DNA of 64,000 nt, taken from contig NZ_JALNMI010000003.1 of the NCBI RefSeq assembly GCF_023156585.1, positions 186,001-250,000 of the forward strand. Reading direction: 5' to 3'. The DNA comes from Subsaxibacter sp. CAU 1640. Lineage in GTDB: Bacteria > Bacteroidota > Bacteroidia > Flavobacteriales > Flavobacteriaceae. Numbering within the stretch: position 1 is the stretch's first letter; each line of letters starts with the position of its first letter. This document shows positions 15,584-24,081 of this stretch, in pieces. Below the pieces are notes generated by a model, which was not told the origin of the DNA, did no database searches, and was given only the letters and a program-made list of their open reading frames with translations. The translations under genes and the position numbers were made by a program.

Positions 15584-16939
15584 TTAAGAGGTATAATTTT
15601 CTTTAACTTCTTTTTCACTATTCCACTTATTAAAGAAATTGATAGCCGCTTGACCTTTAGGATGACAATCTTTATGAACTGACACCCCATTATAAATGGT
15701 AGTTTGACCTCCATTTTGATGTTCATCGACATGATGGATTTCTAAATCATCCCATGCAACTTCACTTTTGCATACTTGGCACTTCTTGTTGTCTCTAAAA
15801 TATATTATTTCTCTTTCTAATTGACCGTAAGTTCTAACATTATCTTTTCTAACCGGTTGTAATATTGAGAACATTTTATTTGTAAAAAATTTATGTCTCT
15901 CTTGAATCGTTTTTGCATTTGAGGATTGAGTTTGGGTTAAAGAACCATAGTTGAACCAATATTCACCATCTTTTGTTTTCTTGGCCAAAGCACTTTTCTT
16001 TCGAAAATCGTCAAATGCCGAAATGAAGTTTGTTTGCCAGCTTTTAGTGTAATCTTCACTTAAACTATCCACCAATAAACAGATGTGTATAGCTTCATGT
16101 CCTCTCAATTTTGGACCTCTGTATCCTAAAAAAAGTTCATATACTTGGTCCAATAGACGGCCAAATTTTGCCACTTTCGGAGATTTCATATCGAACCCTA
16201 AATTACTGTAATAATAATCATCAATGGCGCTTGTACCAGTATCCATCCAATTACCTTTTGTGGCTTCTTCTAAAAACATCATTCCAATTTGAGCACAAAG
16301 TTGTCGTACTTGTCCTCGATCTGTTTTGTTGCTCAATTTTTTAAAAAAATCATAACCTGGATATCTTGCTAACTCTCGTTTGCCACCAAATTTTAGAACG
16401 AACTCGGTGTAACCACCTGGCCAAGCATCTCTTTTTTCTTGAGCATTTAAAGGCAATCCTGCTTGCAAACGAATAAAGAGGTCTCTTGCTTCGTCCTCAT
16501 TGTCTGTTGTTACTTTTACTAAAAACAATTCGGTATTATCAAACTTTTCTTTTAAGTTGTCGTCTAGACCAAGATAATCGCAATGTGCCCACGGGCACGG
16601 TAAATCACTGATGAACTTCGGAAATCTTGCTACTTTGTCATCTTTAACCGGGTCGAAAAGTTTAAAAGCGTTTTCTCCAAAAAGATATAGTGCATTGATG
16701 CGTTGTTGACCGTCTATAATTTCCAAATCTTCTCGTTTCATACCTGCAATCTCCTCCTTTTTATGATGAAGATAGATTAGAGGTAACGGATAGCCTCGAA
16801 GAACACTGTCAATCAATTTTTTCTGCTGCGGTTCTTTCCATACAGCACCTCTTTGATATTCAGGATTGACCGATATCATGTTTTTGCGTTTAAGCTCTAA
16901 TAAATCTTTAATTTTTATTTTGTCTGAATTTAGTTCCAT
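15584..16939 (-). CDS. DUF262 (ParB/GmrS-like) plus HNH endonuclease
   Basis: A 451-residue protein. The N-terminal half is a DUF262 domain: NPEYQRGAVWKEPQQKKLID (residues ~25-44), DGQQRINALYLF (76-87) and FIRLQAGLPLNAQEKRDA. The carboxy end (387-430) is an HNH nuclease with CQVC (387-390), EIHHVDEHQNGG (His402/His403), N417 and HKDCH. This single-chain arrangement resembles GmrSD-family modification-dependent nucleases, which cut phage DNA with modified cytosines; here the usual DUF1524 part is replaced by a zinc-type HNH. DUF262 uses a nucleotide, with DGQQR as its signature. It lies in the defence operon. Substrate (modified or plain DNA) is unknown. Confidence 0.9.
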   Translation of the reverse strand: MELNSDKIKIKDLLELKRKNMISVNPEYQRGAVWKEPQQKKLIDSVLRGYPLPLIYLHHKKEEIAGMKREDLEIIDGQQRINALYLFGENAFKLFDPVKDDKVARFPKFISDLPCPWAHCDYLGLDDNLKEKFDNTELFLVKVTTDNEDEARDLFIRLQAGLPLNAQEKRDAWPGGYTEFVLKFGGKRELARYPGYDFFKKLSNKTDRGQVRQLCAQIGMMFLEEATKGNWMDTGTSAIDDYYYSNLGFDMKSPKVAKFGRLLDQVYELFLGYRGPKLRGHEAIHICLLVDSLSEDYTKSWQTNFISAFDDFRKKSALAKKTKDGEYWFNYGSLTQTQSSNAKTIQERHKFFTNKMFSILQPVRKDNVRTYGQLEREIIYFRDNKKCQVCKSEVAWDDLEIHHVDEHQNGGQTTIYNGVSVHKDCHPKGQAAINFFNKWNSEKEVKENYTS

Positions 16940-16975
16940 TTTTACGTGATTGGTGATGTTAATTATTTAAATTTT

Positions 16976-17314
16976 TTATCTTTCTTGGACTTTTAATGCA
17001 ATCAACTCTATCATAAAATTTTCTTCTTGTATATCATAATTGTGATTTGCCTGATATTTGTTTTGACCCAATCCTATTACCACATTATTGTGGTAAATAT
17101 TCAGATAATCAAACACTAATTTTATTTGATTTTCATTAACCTCAATATTCTCTCGTTTATAGAATTCTGCCCAGCCAGCAATATCAAAACTGTTCCATTG
17201 TATCCTTATTCTTCTTGTTGGACCATTATGCATATTGTATAATAAATTCCAAAACAAATCATAAGTTACTCTATTATCAAACAATTCCTTTAGTAAATTT
17301 ATGCGCTTTTCCAT
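16976..17314 (-). CDS. Unknown 112-residue protein in defence operon
   Basis: A small soluble protein, MEKRINLLKELFDNRVTYDL at the start, then MHNGPTRRIRIQWNSFDIAG and VFDYLNIYHNNVVIGLGQNK. It is mostly helical at the start, with a mixed alpha/beta centre, no Cys motifs and no membrane segment. No family recognised. The spacing (12 bp from the PutAbiC-like gene upstream and 36 bp from the DUF262-HNH gene downstream) makes it part of the operon. It may be an accessory or immunity factor for either neighbour; nothing in the sequence decides this. Confidence 0.7.
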   Translation of the reverse strand: MEKRINLLKELFDNRVTYDLFWNLLYNMHNGPTRRIRIQWNSFDIAGWAEFYKRENIEVNENQIKLVFDYLNIYHNNVVIGLGQNKYQANHNYDIQEENFMIELIALKVQER

Positions 17315-17326
17315 TGCAGTTATATT

Positions 17327-18532
17327 TTAATATATGTCCCCCCACTCAAACAAAGGGTCTTCTTCAGTTGCGTGTTTTTTTATATAATCTTTAAAATGGT
17401 CTCTTGGGTCTTCTATGCCTGTTGCAATACTTTCAAATGGAATGTTATGTAACATTCTATATTTGGTTAAGAATCGATACCCTTTTTTTCCTAAATAGTC
17501 CCAATTATTACCAAAATCAGCTAAATAATTGTAATACAACAATACCTGTTCTGCATTAGATAATTGTGCTCTTAAAACTCTTAAATATTGTCGGGATTCA
17601 CTGTACGATATTAACTTCTTCTCTTCTTGTTGTATCACATATTTTACTGTTTGAAATAGATGTCTGTAATAATGTGCCAATCTGGACTCATGTCCTTCAA
17701 ATGGATAAAACTTTAAATAATATTCATTTTTTCTAAATTTTGAATCCTCTGCTTTATTCCTATTATAAAATTCTTCTTGTTTTTGTTTTAATATGTTAAA
17801 TAATTTATCCTTGAATTTTCCAGGGCAATCTCCAAAATCTATCTTTTTTGAGTTTTTACCGTAAAAGAATACTTGGTAGCTATAATCAATTAAGTCTTTA
17901 GGGGTAAGTTTTAATTCTATATCATTTGATACATTCTCTAATATATGGTACAAGGCATTAAACTCGTTTAGCATGCCAACAAAGATTTTTCGACCATCAA
18001 TATCTCGTAGAAATTCCTGCGCTCTATACCCATGCCCTGTAGCATCTTGATATGGTACTTTTTGAAAATCGAAAAATGAAATCTTCATTTCTTGGACATT
18101 CCCTCTATGCAATTCAATCATTTTGTAGTATTGATTTTCAAACTTTTGAAGCTGAAGAGTATCATTCTGAATTTTAAACTCCTTGTTAGTTTGTTGTATT
18201 TCTTCAAACTGATTTTTTAAATCAATTCTCTGTAGGTATAAACTAATGATAATACCTGCAAACGCCAATCCAGAAAAAGCAGCGTTAACAGCTCCAAACA
18301 TATCACCAAAAATCCCTCTTTGTTCTTTACATAAACTTAATCCATAGTCATAATTAAAATACCAAAGACTAAAAACAAGTAGTATAGAAAAAACAACTGT
18401 TGGCCAAAAGTATTTGTATTCATTCTTTTTCCCTCTTACATTTCTAAACCAGATTAAGGCTTTAGTTATTCCCTTATGTTTTCTAAACCACAAGAATCGT
18501 GACTTCTTCTTATTTTTCCCACTAGCACTCAT
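17327..18532 (-). CDS. Putative phage abortive infection membrane protein (PutAbiC family)
   Basis: A 401-residue protein. The basic N-terminus is followed by two membrane segments, WPTVVFSILLVFSLWYF (~44-60) and VNAAFSGLAFAGIIISLYLQ (~86-105), separated by RGIFGDMFGA. The G-x-FGDmFG-x-VNA-x-FSGLAFAG pattern is the hallmark of the putative phage abortive infection protein family (PF16872). A coiled coil follows (~106-140, rich in Q/N/E/K), then a large cytoplasmic helical domain to the end (LRAQLSNAEQVLLYYNYLAD). In this family the membrane part is thought to support cell arrest after infection; mechanism is unknown. It sits between two unrecognised genes within the operon, 4 bp and 12 bp from them, so the three may form a unit. 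Confidence 0.85.
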   Translation of the reverse strand: MSASGKNKKKSRFLWFRKHKGITKALIWFRNVRGKKNEYKYFWPTVVFSILLVFSLWYFNYDYGLSLCKEQRGIFGDMFGAVNAAFSGLAFAGIIISLYLQRIDLKNQFEEIQQTNKEFKIQNDTLQLQKFENQYYKMIELHRGNVQEMKISFFDFQKVPYQDATGHGYRAQEFLRDIDGRKIFVGMLNEFNALYHILENVSNDIELKLTPKDLIDYSYQVFFYGKNSKKIDFGDCPGKFKDKLFNILKQKQEEFYNRNKAEDSKFRKNEYYLKFYPFEGHESRLAHYYRHLFQTVKYVIQQEEKKLISYSESRQYLRVLRAQLSNAEQVLLYYNYLADFGNNWDYLGKKGYRFLTKYRMLHNIPFESIATGIEDPRDHFKDYIKKHATEEDPLFEWGDIY

Positions 18533-18536
18533 TTTA

Positions 18537-19163
18537 TTAATTTATTAAATCAATATTTCCAAAATCAAACCCTTTTAAATTCTCAATACAATTTTCTAAT
18601 CTTAAAATTTTATAAGTAGTCATACTCCCATCGCTATAACTCATATCTGACAACCAATTCAATTGGTGATGTAAGAGATTAAAATTAGGAATACGTGAAT
18701 CAAAATATTTAAATATTTCGTCGTGCATGATACTGGGATATTCAAAATTGTATTTATCTCTGCTGACCATATGTCCATATAGAGATTTAAAATTATCAGA
18801 ATCGATTTCTTTTAAAAACTGGATTGCTGCCTCTTTGAGGCCATTGAAAATATAATAAAATAAAATAGTTGGTACCTGATAATGGAAACCAAATAGAGTA
18901 TCCGAAGTTTTAACCATTTCATTATTGATATATCGTTCTGGATAACCGTTTGCTATTAAATAGTCCTTCTTGTAAAAGTCTGCAACTTTTATAAATTTTA
19001 ATTCATCAATTAGTTGTAGTGTATCATCCGGTAACTGCACATCATCAACTTGATACGTCTTATAACTTCCTTCAAATCCACCATACTGATAATGCAATTG
19101 ACTGTGGTTATTGTTCAAAAACTGAAATAACCTGGCTACTCTGTTATAATCATCTATTTCCAT
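18537..19163 (-). CDS. Unknown 208-residue protein following the type ISP enzyme
   Basis: A soluble protein, MEIDDYNRVARLFQFLNNNH..., rich in Tyr, Phe and Asp. Recognisable segments are DTLFGFHYQVPTILFYYIF in the centre and LLHHQLNWLSDMSYSDGSMT near the end. No membrane segment, nuclease motif or HTH is evident, and I do not know the family. Its start lies 2 bp after the stop of the restriction enzyme gene and its stop 4 bp before the PutAbiC-like gene, so it is almost certainly co-translated with both. An accessory role in restriction or sensing is inference from position. Confidence 0.72.
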   Translation of the reverse strand: MEIDDYNRVARLFQFLNNNHSQLHYQYGGFEGSYKTYQVDDVQLPDDTLQLIDELKFIKVADFYKKDYLIANGYPERYINNEMVKTSDTLFGFHYQVPTILFYYIFNGLKEAAIQFLKEIDSDNFKSLYGHMVSRDKYNFEYPSIMHDEIFKYFDSRIPNFNLLHHQLNWLSDMSYSDGSMTTYKILRLENCIENLKGFDFGNIDLIN

Positions 19164-19165
19164 AA

Positions 19166-22100
19166 TTACTCAAACTCCAATCTAGGCAACCCCGCCACAA
19201 TATCCACAGTCTGCACACTAACATTAATAATGCTCAACAGCAAATCAAAAATATAGCTTGGGTTGTCGTGCTCTTTGCTCCAATCGTTGGGGTTGTTCGT
19301 AATGCCCGATTTCTTATCGGTGGTCACTTGATAGCGTTCCATAATCCACTCAATGGCGCTTTTACCATTTACAACATAGTCATAGGCTTTTTCTGGGATG
19401 TTCTTGATTTTGATACGTCCGTTATAGATAATAGTATCCTTTTGGTCTTTTTTAGGGAACTTCATTTTGGATACGGCATAATGCGCATAGGCATCTAAAT
19501 TGATTAAGGCTTCCTGACCTTGAATTTCTACCTCTGGATAGGCTGGTACACTCTCGTAATTAATGTGTAAGTCTGCCAACGCACGGCCTGACTTTGAAAA
19601 TTTCCAGAAATCATTTGGGCTGTCAACCAAAGGAATACGTGGTAACATTTTCTTTAAATCGTTGGCAAAGGTTTCTCGGTAATCTGGGCTGTGCAAAATG
19701 CCATAGACATAATAGAAAATATCTTCTTTGGTAACCGATTTACCATATTGCTTTTGGGCACGACCTAAAATGAAATCACTGACCCCATCGTGCCGTATGT
19801 ACTCGCTTTCTCCTTCTTGGTCAAACAGTCCAGGGGTTTGTTTGGTTTGTTCTTCGTAATAATGTAGAGGAAAACATTGTGTCTTCTCTAAAAAATCATA
19901 CGATATTAGTTTGTTGGTAATTAATGTCGAGAATGATTTGCTCGAACCAATTCCTGAAATAGTGATTACCAGATTCTCTTTTCTTTCAGGAAAAAACACT
20001 CTATTTAATCCTGGTCTTTCTATCAAACTATCATCATAATATAAATTTTGAGAAAAGAATGGTCGATAGATTCCAGTAAAAAACTTGTCTTTGTATAAAT
20101 TTAAATTCTTGTTTTTTTCAAGGCTATTTTTCAGATTAACTGTCCAACTGATTTTAGTCGAATCACTACTAATATAGTCATTGACTTTTAACTCATCATT
20201 AATCTTTTGCGCTTCCTTAAAACCAATTCTCTGTTCGTTATAAAATCTTAATGAGTCATCTAAATTCTTATGTAATTTATTTTTTGAAAAATTGTAAACC
20301 CAAAAATCTCTTCCTGAAGATATTCCAGGACCATTTATTGTAAAATAGGATTGAACATTCTTTATTTTTTTTTCAGTTTCGATAGGAATCCATTCATCGA
20401 ATGCTTCATTACGTTGATTAATCCAATCTCCATGTTCATTTGGTTTTAGAGTCTTTAGTTTCATTTCAGGATTTGAAATGTAACCAAATTCTGATATGAT
20501 TTTCAGTTTATCCTCGCGCGATAAATAATCGCCAATATCGTGGTATTTAATAACTGCCTTGTCTTGTCTTTTCTCTGGATTTTTAACCAAAATAGTTATC
20601 GAGATTGGAGTTCTTGAACCCTCTTTAAAAACGTTTCCTGCTTCCTTACGCCTTAATTCACCCGAAGTACGGGCATTTCCTCTTAAATTAAAGACATAAA
20701 TACTGTCAAATTCCTTTTCCAAAACTTTTCTAAAGCCATCTTGTGAATTGCCATCTAACCAAGTACCATTGGTTACAAAACCAATAATTCCTCCTTCATC
20801 ATCTGCTAATCTATCGGTACTCCATCGGAACGCTTTGATATATGCATCGTATAAAGATTTGTTCAATCCTGCTTTGGATTCCTTGGCATAGGTGTTGGCA
20901 ATTCTCGCATCTAATAATTCATAACTTTGGTTTTGTGCATTGTCGTTTGCATCCTTTTGCCCAATAGAATATGGTGGATTTCCAACAATGACGCGAATGG
21001 GTCCCTTTTTCTGTATTTCCAAACGTTCCGAATTTTGTGGGAACATTTCAGAGAAAATCACGCTGTCTTTAGTTTCGCCTAATTGGAAGGTGTCCGTCAA
21101 TACAATACCATCAAAAGGGACATAATCACCTTCGTTGCCCATCACATCGTGGTAGGCATTTTCTATATTGACATCGGCAATGTAATATGCCAAAAGCACA
21201 ATTTCATTGGCGTGGAGTTCACGGTCGTATTTACGTGGCAAGTCTTCTTTTTTAATGAGGCCAGACTGTATTAATCGGGTAATAAAAGTACCTGTACCTG
21301 TAAAGGGGTCGAGCACGTGTACGTTTTCATCAGAAATGCTTTGCCCAAATTCTTGTTGCAAGACATCGTTTACAGAATGCAAGATAAAATCAACCACCTC
21401 TACAGGGGTATAAACAATACCCAATTGCTCAACCATTCGTGGGAAAGCCGTTTTAAAAAACTTGTCGTACAACTCAATAATGATGCGTTGTTTACCTTCA
21501 GCATTATCAATACCAGCAGCACGCATACGTACCGATTCGTAGAATTTATTCAAGACTTTGGTGTCTTTTTCCAAAGCACCTTCTTCTAGCAAGCCTACCA
21601 TTTTTTGCATAGATTGGGAAATGGCATTATTATCTACAAAAGAATAGCCTTCAAACAAAGCCTCAAAAACGGGTTTGGTAATCATATGCTGTGCCAGCAT
21701 TTCAATGGCTTCCTTTTTGGTGATACTGGAGTTAATATTGGCTTGCAGTCCTTTCAGGAAAAGTTCAAAAGCTTCCCGATGTTCTGTCTTTTCTTCAGTG
21801 AGGTAAGTAAAACGCTCAATCAATCGTGTGGCAATCTCACCCACATTTTGTGCCCATTGTTCCCAATACCTGCGGTCTCCTACTTTTTTCACCAAACGTG
21901 CATACAACACATTTTGTAAAGCCTCAAACTGTAAGGCGAATTGCTGGTTCAGCTTATTGGTTTTATAGCCATCTTCGTTTTCGTTCACCCAATTACCATC
22001 TTCATCAAAGGAATAGTCAGGGCGCCCTATCAAAATTTGATCTGGTCGTTTCTTGTTAAGGTCTATCTTATTGATAATGGCGTTAAAACGGTCATCGTGC

Positions 22101-24064
22101 GCCCGTAGGGCATTGAGAACTGTCCACACCACGGCATAACGCTTGTTGTCGTCAAGGGCTTTGTCTGCTTCTATATCCGACGGTACCAATACAGGAATAA
22201 TAATATAACCATATTTCTTGCCTTCCGCACGCCGCATCACACGACCCACGGATTGCACGACGTCAACTTCTGAATTTCGAGCAGATAAAAACATCACGGC
22301 ATCCAATGATGGCACATCCACACCTTCGCTTAAACAGCGCACATTCGTAAGAATTCTACAATGGTCAGAGTCTTCCTTTAACCAATTCAATAGTTCTTCA
22401 CGCTCTGGTGCTGCCATCGTACCATCAATGTGCTTGGCTTCCGTAGCAATTCTAGTATACTGTTCCTTTTCTGGCAAGGAGTCAATATAGTTTTCAGAAA
22501 CGGTATTGAAGTAATTAGCAATAGTAGTCGATGCTGTGGCATCGGAATAAGCCGTAGGATTGATACGGGAACAAAAAGCTACAGCTCGCTTCATCGGTCC
22601 TGGGTCTATGTCTCTCAATGCACCATCGTCGCCTAGCATTTGTTTGGCAAGGGCGTTGATACAACCTATAAGTTTTGAGGCGTCATCAGCATTGATTTCC
22701 TGTTCTTCATCTGAAATCATTTTTTGTACCGATGGTGGCACATCCTTATCGCTTAAGGTAAGAATGAGAACCTTATAATCGGTCAACAAATTCCTCTCTA
22801 CGGCTTCACCAAAACCAATGCGGTAAATTTCTTCACCATAAATGGTCTCATCGTCCATAGAGCAAAGGAGAATATCGTCTTGGGCTGCCTTGTCTTTGAC
22901 TTTCGGGTCATAGAGTCTTGGCGTTGCCGTCATATACAAACGCTTTTTACCTACAATAAATTCATTGCTATGAACCTTTGTAAAAGCTGATTCGTCTTCA
23001 TCGCTTAATGTCACACCCGTAGTTCGGTGCGCTTCATCACAAATGATTAGATCGAAAATAGCGGCATCACCTTCTTCTTTTTGAATCGCTTTTTGCGCCC
23101 TGGCAATCACCTCTATAGATTGATAGGTGGAAAACACGACGGTCATGCCACCTTTGTTATGTTCCTTATGGTATTTGAATTGGTTTTTGATAACCTCTGT
23201 ATCAGTTGATGCTGGTAAGGCCAAATCAATGACACTATAGAAATCGGCATCTTCGCCTTTTTGTTTCTTCTTGGTGATATCAGGCTGTGAACAAATGCAA
23301 ATAGGATTAATGGGTTTAATCGCTTGGGCTGTCCATTCATTTAACGTTTGCCCTATCAATGCTATGGATGGTACTAAAAACAAGATTAATCCTTGGTGAT
23401 TGGTTTCATGTTCAGCAATGCGAAGTGCTGTGAACGTTTTACCAGTACCACAAGCCATAATGAGCTTTCCACGGTCTTTTTCTTTGAAATAGTCATGGGT
23501 ACTATCCAAAGCGGTTTTTTGATGTTTTTTGACTTCATACTTTTGAGTTCGAGCTGACACTCCAGAAATGCCCTCATCCAGTTTATCCCACTGCACTGGA
23601 GCCTCTTCCAAATGAAACAATCCTATCCTTGTTACTGGAATATTTTGATTGAGTATAACATTTTCAGCATTAGAACTCCACCGTTTTCCTGTGGTATCAA
23701 TCCATAAACGATGTGAGAAACGAACCGTTTTTAAGTTCTCATCTTTAAATTGTCTGCTAGAGGTAGACAAAAATCCATCCACCGCTTTTTTATCGATGGT
23801 TGTCCCTTCTGCATAACATTTACATTGTATGGCCCAATATTTATTATCATTCGTTAAGGCTACGATATCGATACCCGTATCATTACCGCCCAAATCTTTA
23901 CGTCCAGGAAATTCAAACCACAGCCATACTTTTTTAAATTCATTGGCATATTTTGGATCCGTTTGGAGATAGGCTGCCATCAGGCGTTCGAATTTATCGC
24001 CTTTATCTCTTTCAGAAAATGCATATTTGCGGTATTTGTCAAGTAGGGTTTTGAATCTTGCCAT
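19166..24064 (-). CDS. Type ISP restriction-modification enzyme (single-chain)
   Basis: A 1632-residue enzyme, matching the usual ~1500-1600 of LlaGI/LlaBIII-like proteins. Order: Mrr-like nuclease at ~20-110 (Asp66 in GIDIVA, Gln80-Cys-Lys82 as the PD-QxK core); SF2 translocase at ~185-700 with MACGTGKT (203-210), CDEAH (~340), MTATPRLY and a late QSVGRVMRR; N6-adenine methyltransferase at ~880-1180 with DPFTGTGTF (~920) and NPPYSIG (~1028); then a carboxy target-recognition domain to the end. Such enzymes methylate an asymmetric site on one strand, and on unmodified DNA they translocate along the helix until two converge and cut. All key motifs are intact, so it should be active. Target site cannot be read. 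It is the second gene of the operon, 17 bp after the DUF2779 gene. Confidence 0.93.
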   Translation of the reverse strand: MARFKTLLDKYRKYAFSERDKGDKFERLMAAYLQTDPKYANEFKKVWLWFEFPGRKDLGGNDTGIDIVALTNDNKYWAIQCKCYAEGTTIDKKAVDGFLSTSSRQFKDENLKTVRFSHRLWIDTTGKRWSSNAENVILNQNIPVTRIGLFHLEEAPVQWDKLDEGISGVSARTQKYEVKKHQKTALDSTHDYFKEKDRGKLIMACGTGKTFTALRIAEHETNHQGLILFLVPSIALIGQTLNEWTAQAIKPINPICICSQPDITKKKQKGEDADFYSVIDLALPASTDTEVIKNQFKYHKEHNKGGMTVVFSTYQSIEVIARAQKAIQKEEGDAAIFDLIICDEAHRTTGVTLSDEDESAFTKVHSNEFIVGKKRLYMTATPRLYDPKVKDKAAQDDILLCSMDDETIYGEEIYRIGFGEAVERNLLTDYKVLILTLSDKDVPPSVQKMISDEEQEINADDASKLIGCINALAKQMLGDDGALRDIDPGPMKRAVAFCSRINPTAYSDATASTTIANYFNTVSENYIDSLPEKEQYTRIATEAKHIDGTMAAPEREELLNWLKEDSDHCRILTNVRCLSEGVDVPSLDAVMFLSARNSEVDVVQSVGRVMRRAEGKKYGYIIIPVLVPSDIEADKALDDNKRYAVVWTVLNALRAHDDRFNAIINKIDLNKKRPDQILIGRPDYSFDEDGNWVNENEDGYKTNKLNQQFALQFEALQNVLYARLVKKVGDRRYWEQWAQNVGEIATRLIERFTYLTEEKTEHREAFELFLKGLQANINSSITKKEAIEMLAQHMITKPVFEALFEGYSFVDNNAISQSMQKMVGLLEEGALEKDTKVLNKFYESVRMRAAGIDNAEGKQRIIIELYDKFFKTAFPRMVEQLGIVYTPVEVVDFILHSVNDVLQQEFGQSISDENVHVLDPFTGTGTFITRLIQSGLIKKEDLPRKYDRELHANEIVLLAYYIADVNIENAYHDVMGNEGDYVPFDGIVLTDTFQLGETKDSVIFSEMFPQNSERLEIQKKGPIRVIVGNPPYSIGQKDANDNAQNQSYELLDARIANTYAKESKAGLNKSLYDAYIKAFRWSTDRLADDEGGIIGFVTNGTWLDGNSQDGFRKVLEKEFDSIYVFNLRGNARTSGELRRKEAGNVFKEGSRTPISITILVKNPEKRQDKAVIKYHDIGDYLSREDKLKIISEFGYISNPEMKLKTLKPNEHGDWINQRNEAFDEWIPIETEKKIKNVQSYFTINGPGISSGRDFWVYNFSKNKLHKNLDDSLRFYNEQRIGFKEAQKINDELKVNDYISSDSTKISWTVNLKNSLEKNKNLNLYKDKFFTGIYRPFFSQNLYYDDSLIERPGLNRVFFPERKENLVITISGIGSSKSFSTLITNKLISYDFLEKTQCFPLHYYEEQTKQTPGLFDQEGESEYIRHDGVSDFILGRAQKQYGKSVTKEDIFYYVYGILHSPDYRETFANDLKKMLPRIPLVDSPNDFWKFSKSGRALADLHINYESVPAYPEVEIQGQEALINLDAYAHYAVSKMKFPKKDQKDTIIYNGRIKIKNIPEKAYDYVVNGKSAIEWIMERYQVTTDKKSGITNNPNDWSKEHDNPSYIFDLLLSIINVSVQTVDIVAGLPRLEFE

Positions 24065-24081
24065 TTATAAGTCAGAAGGTT

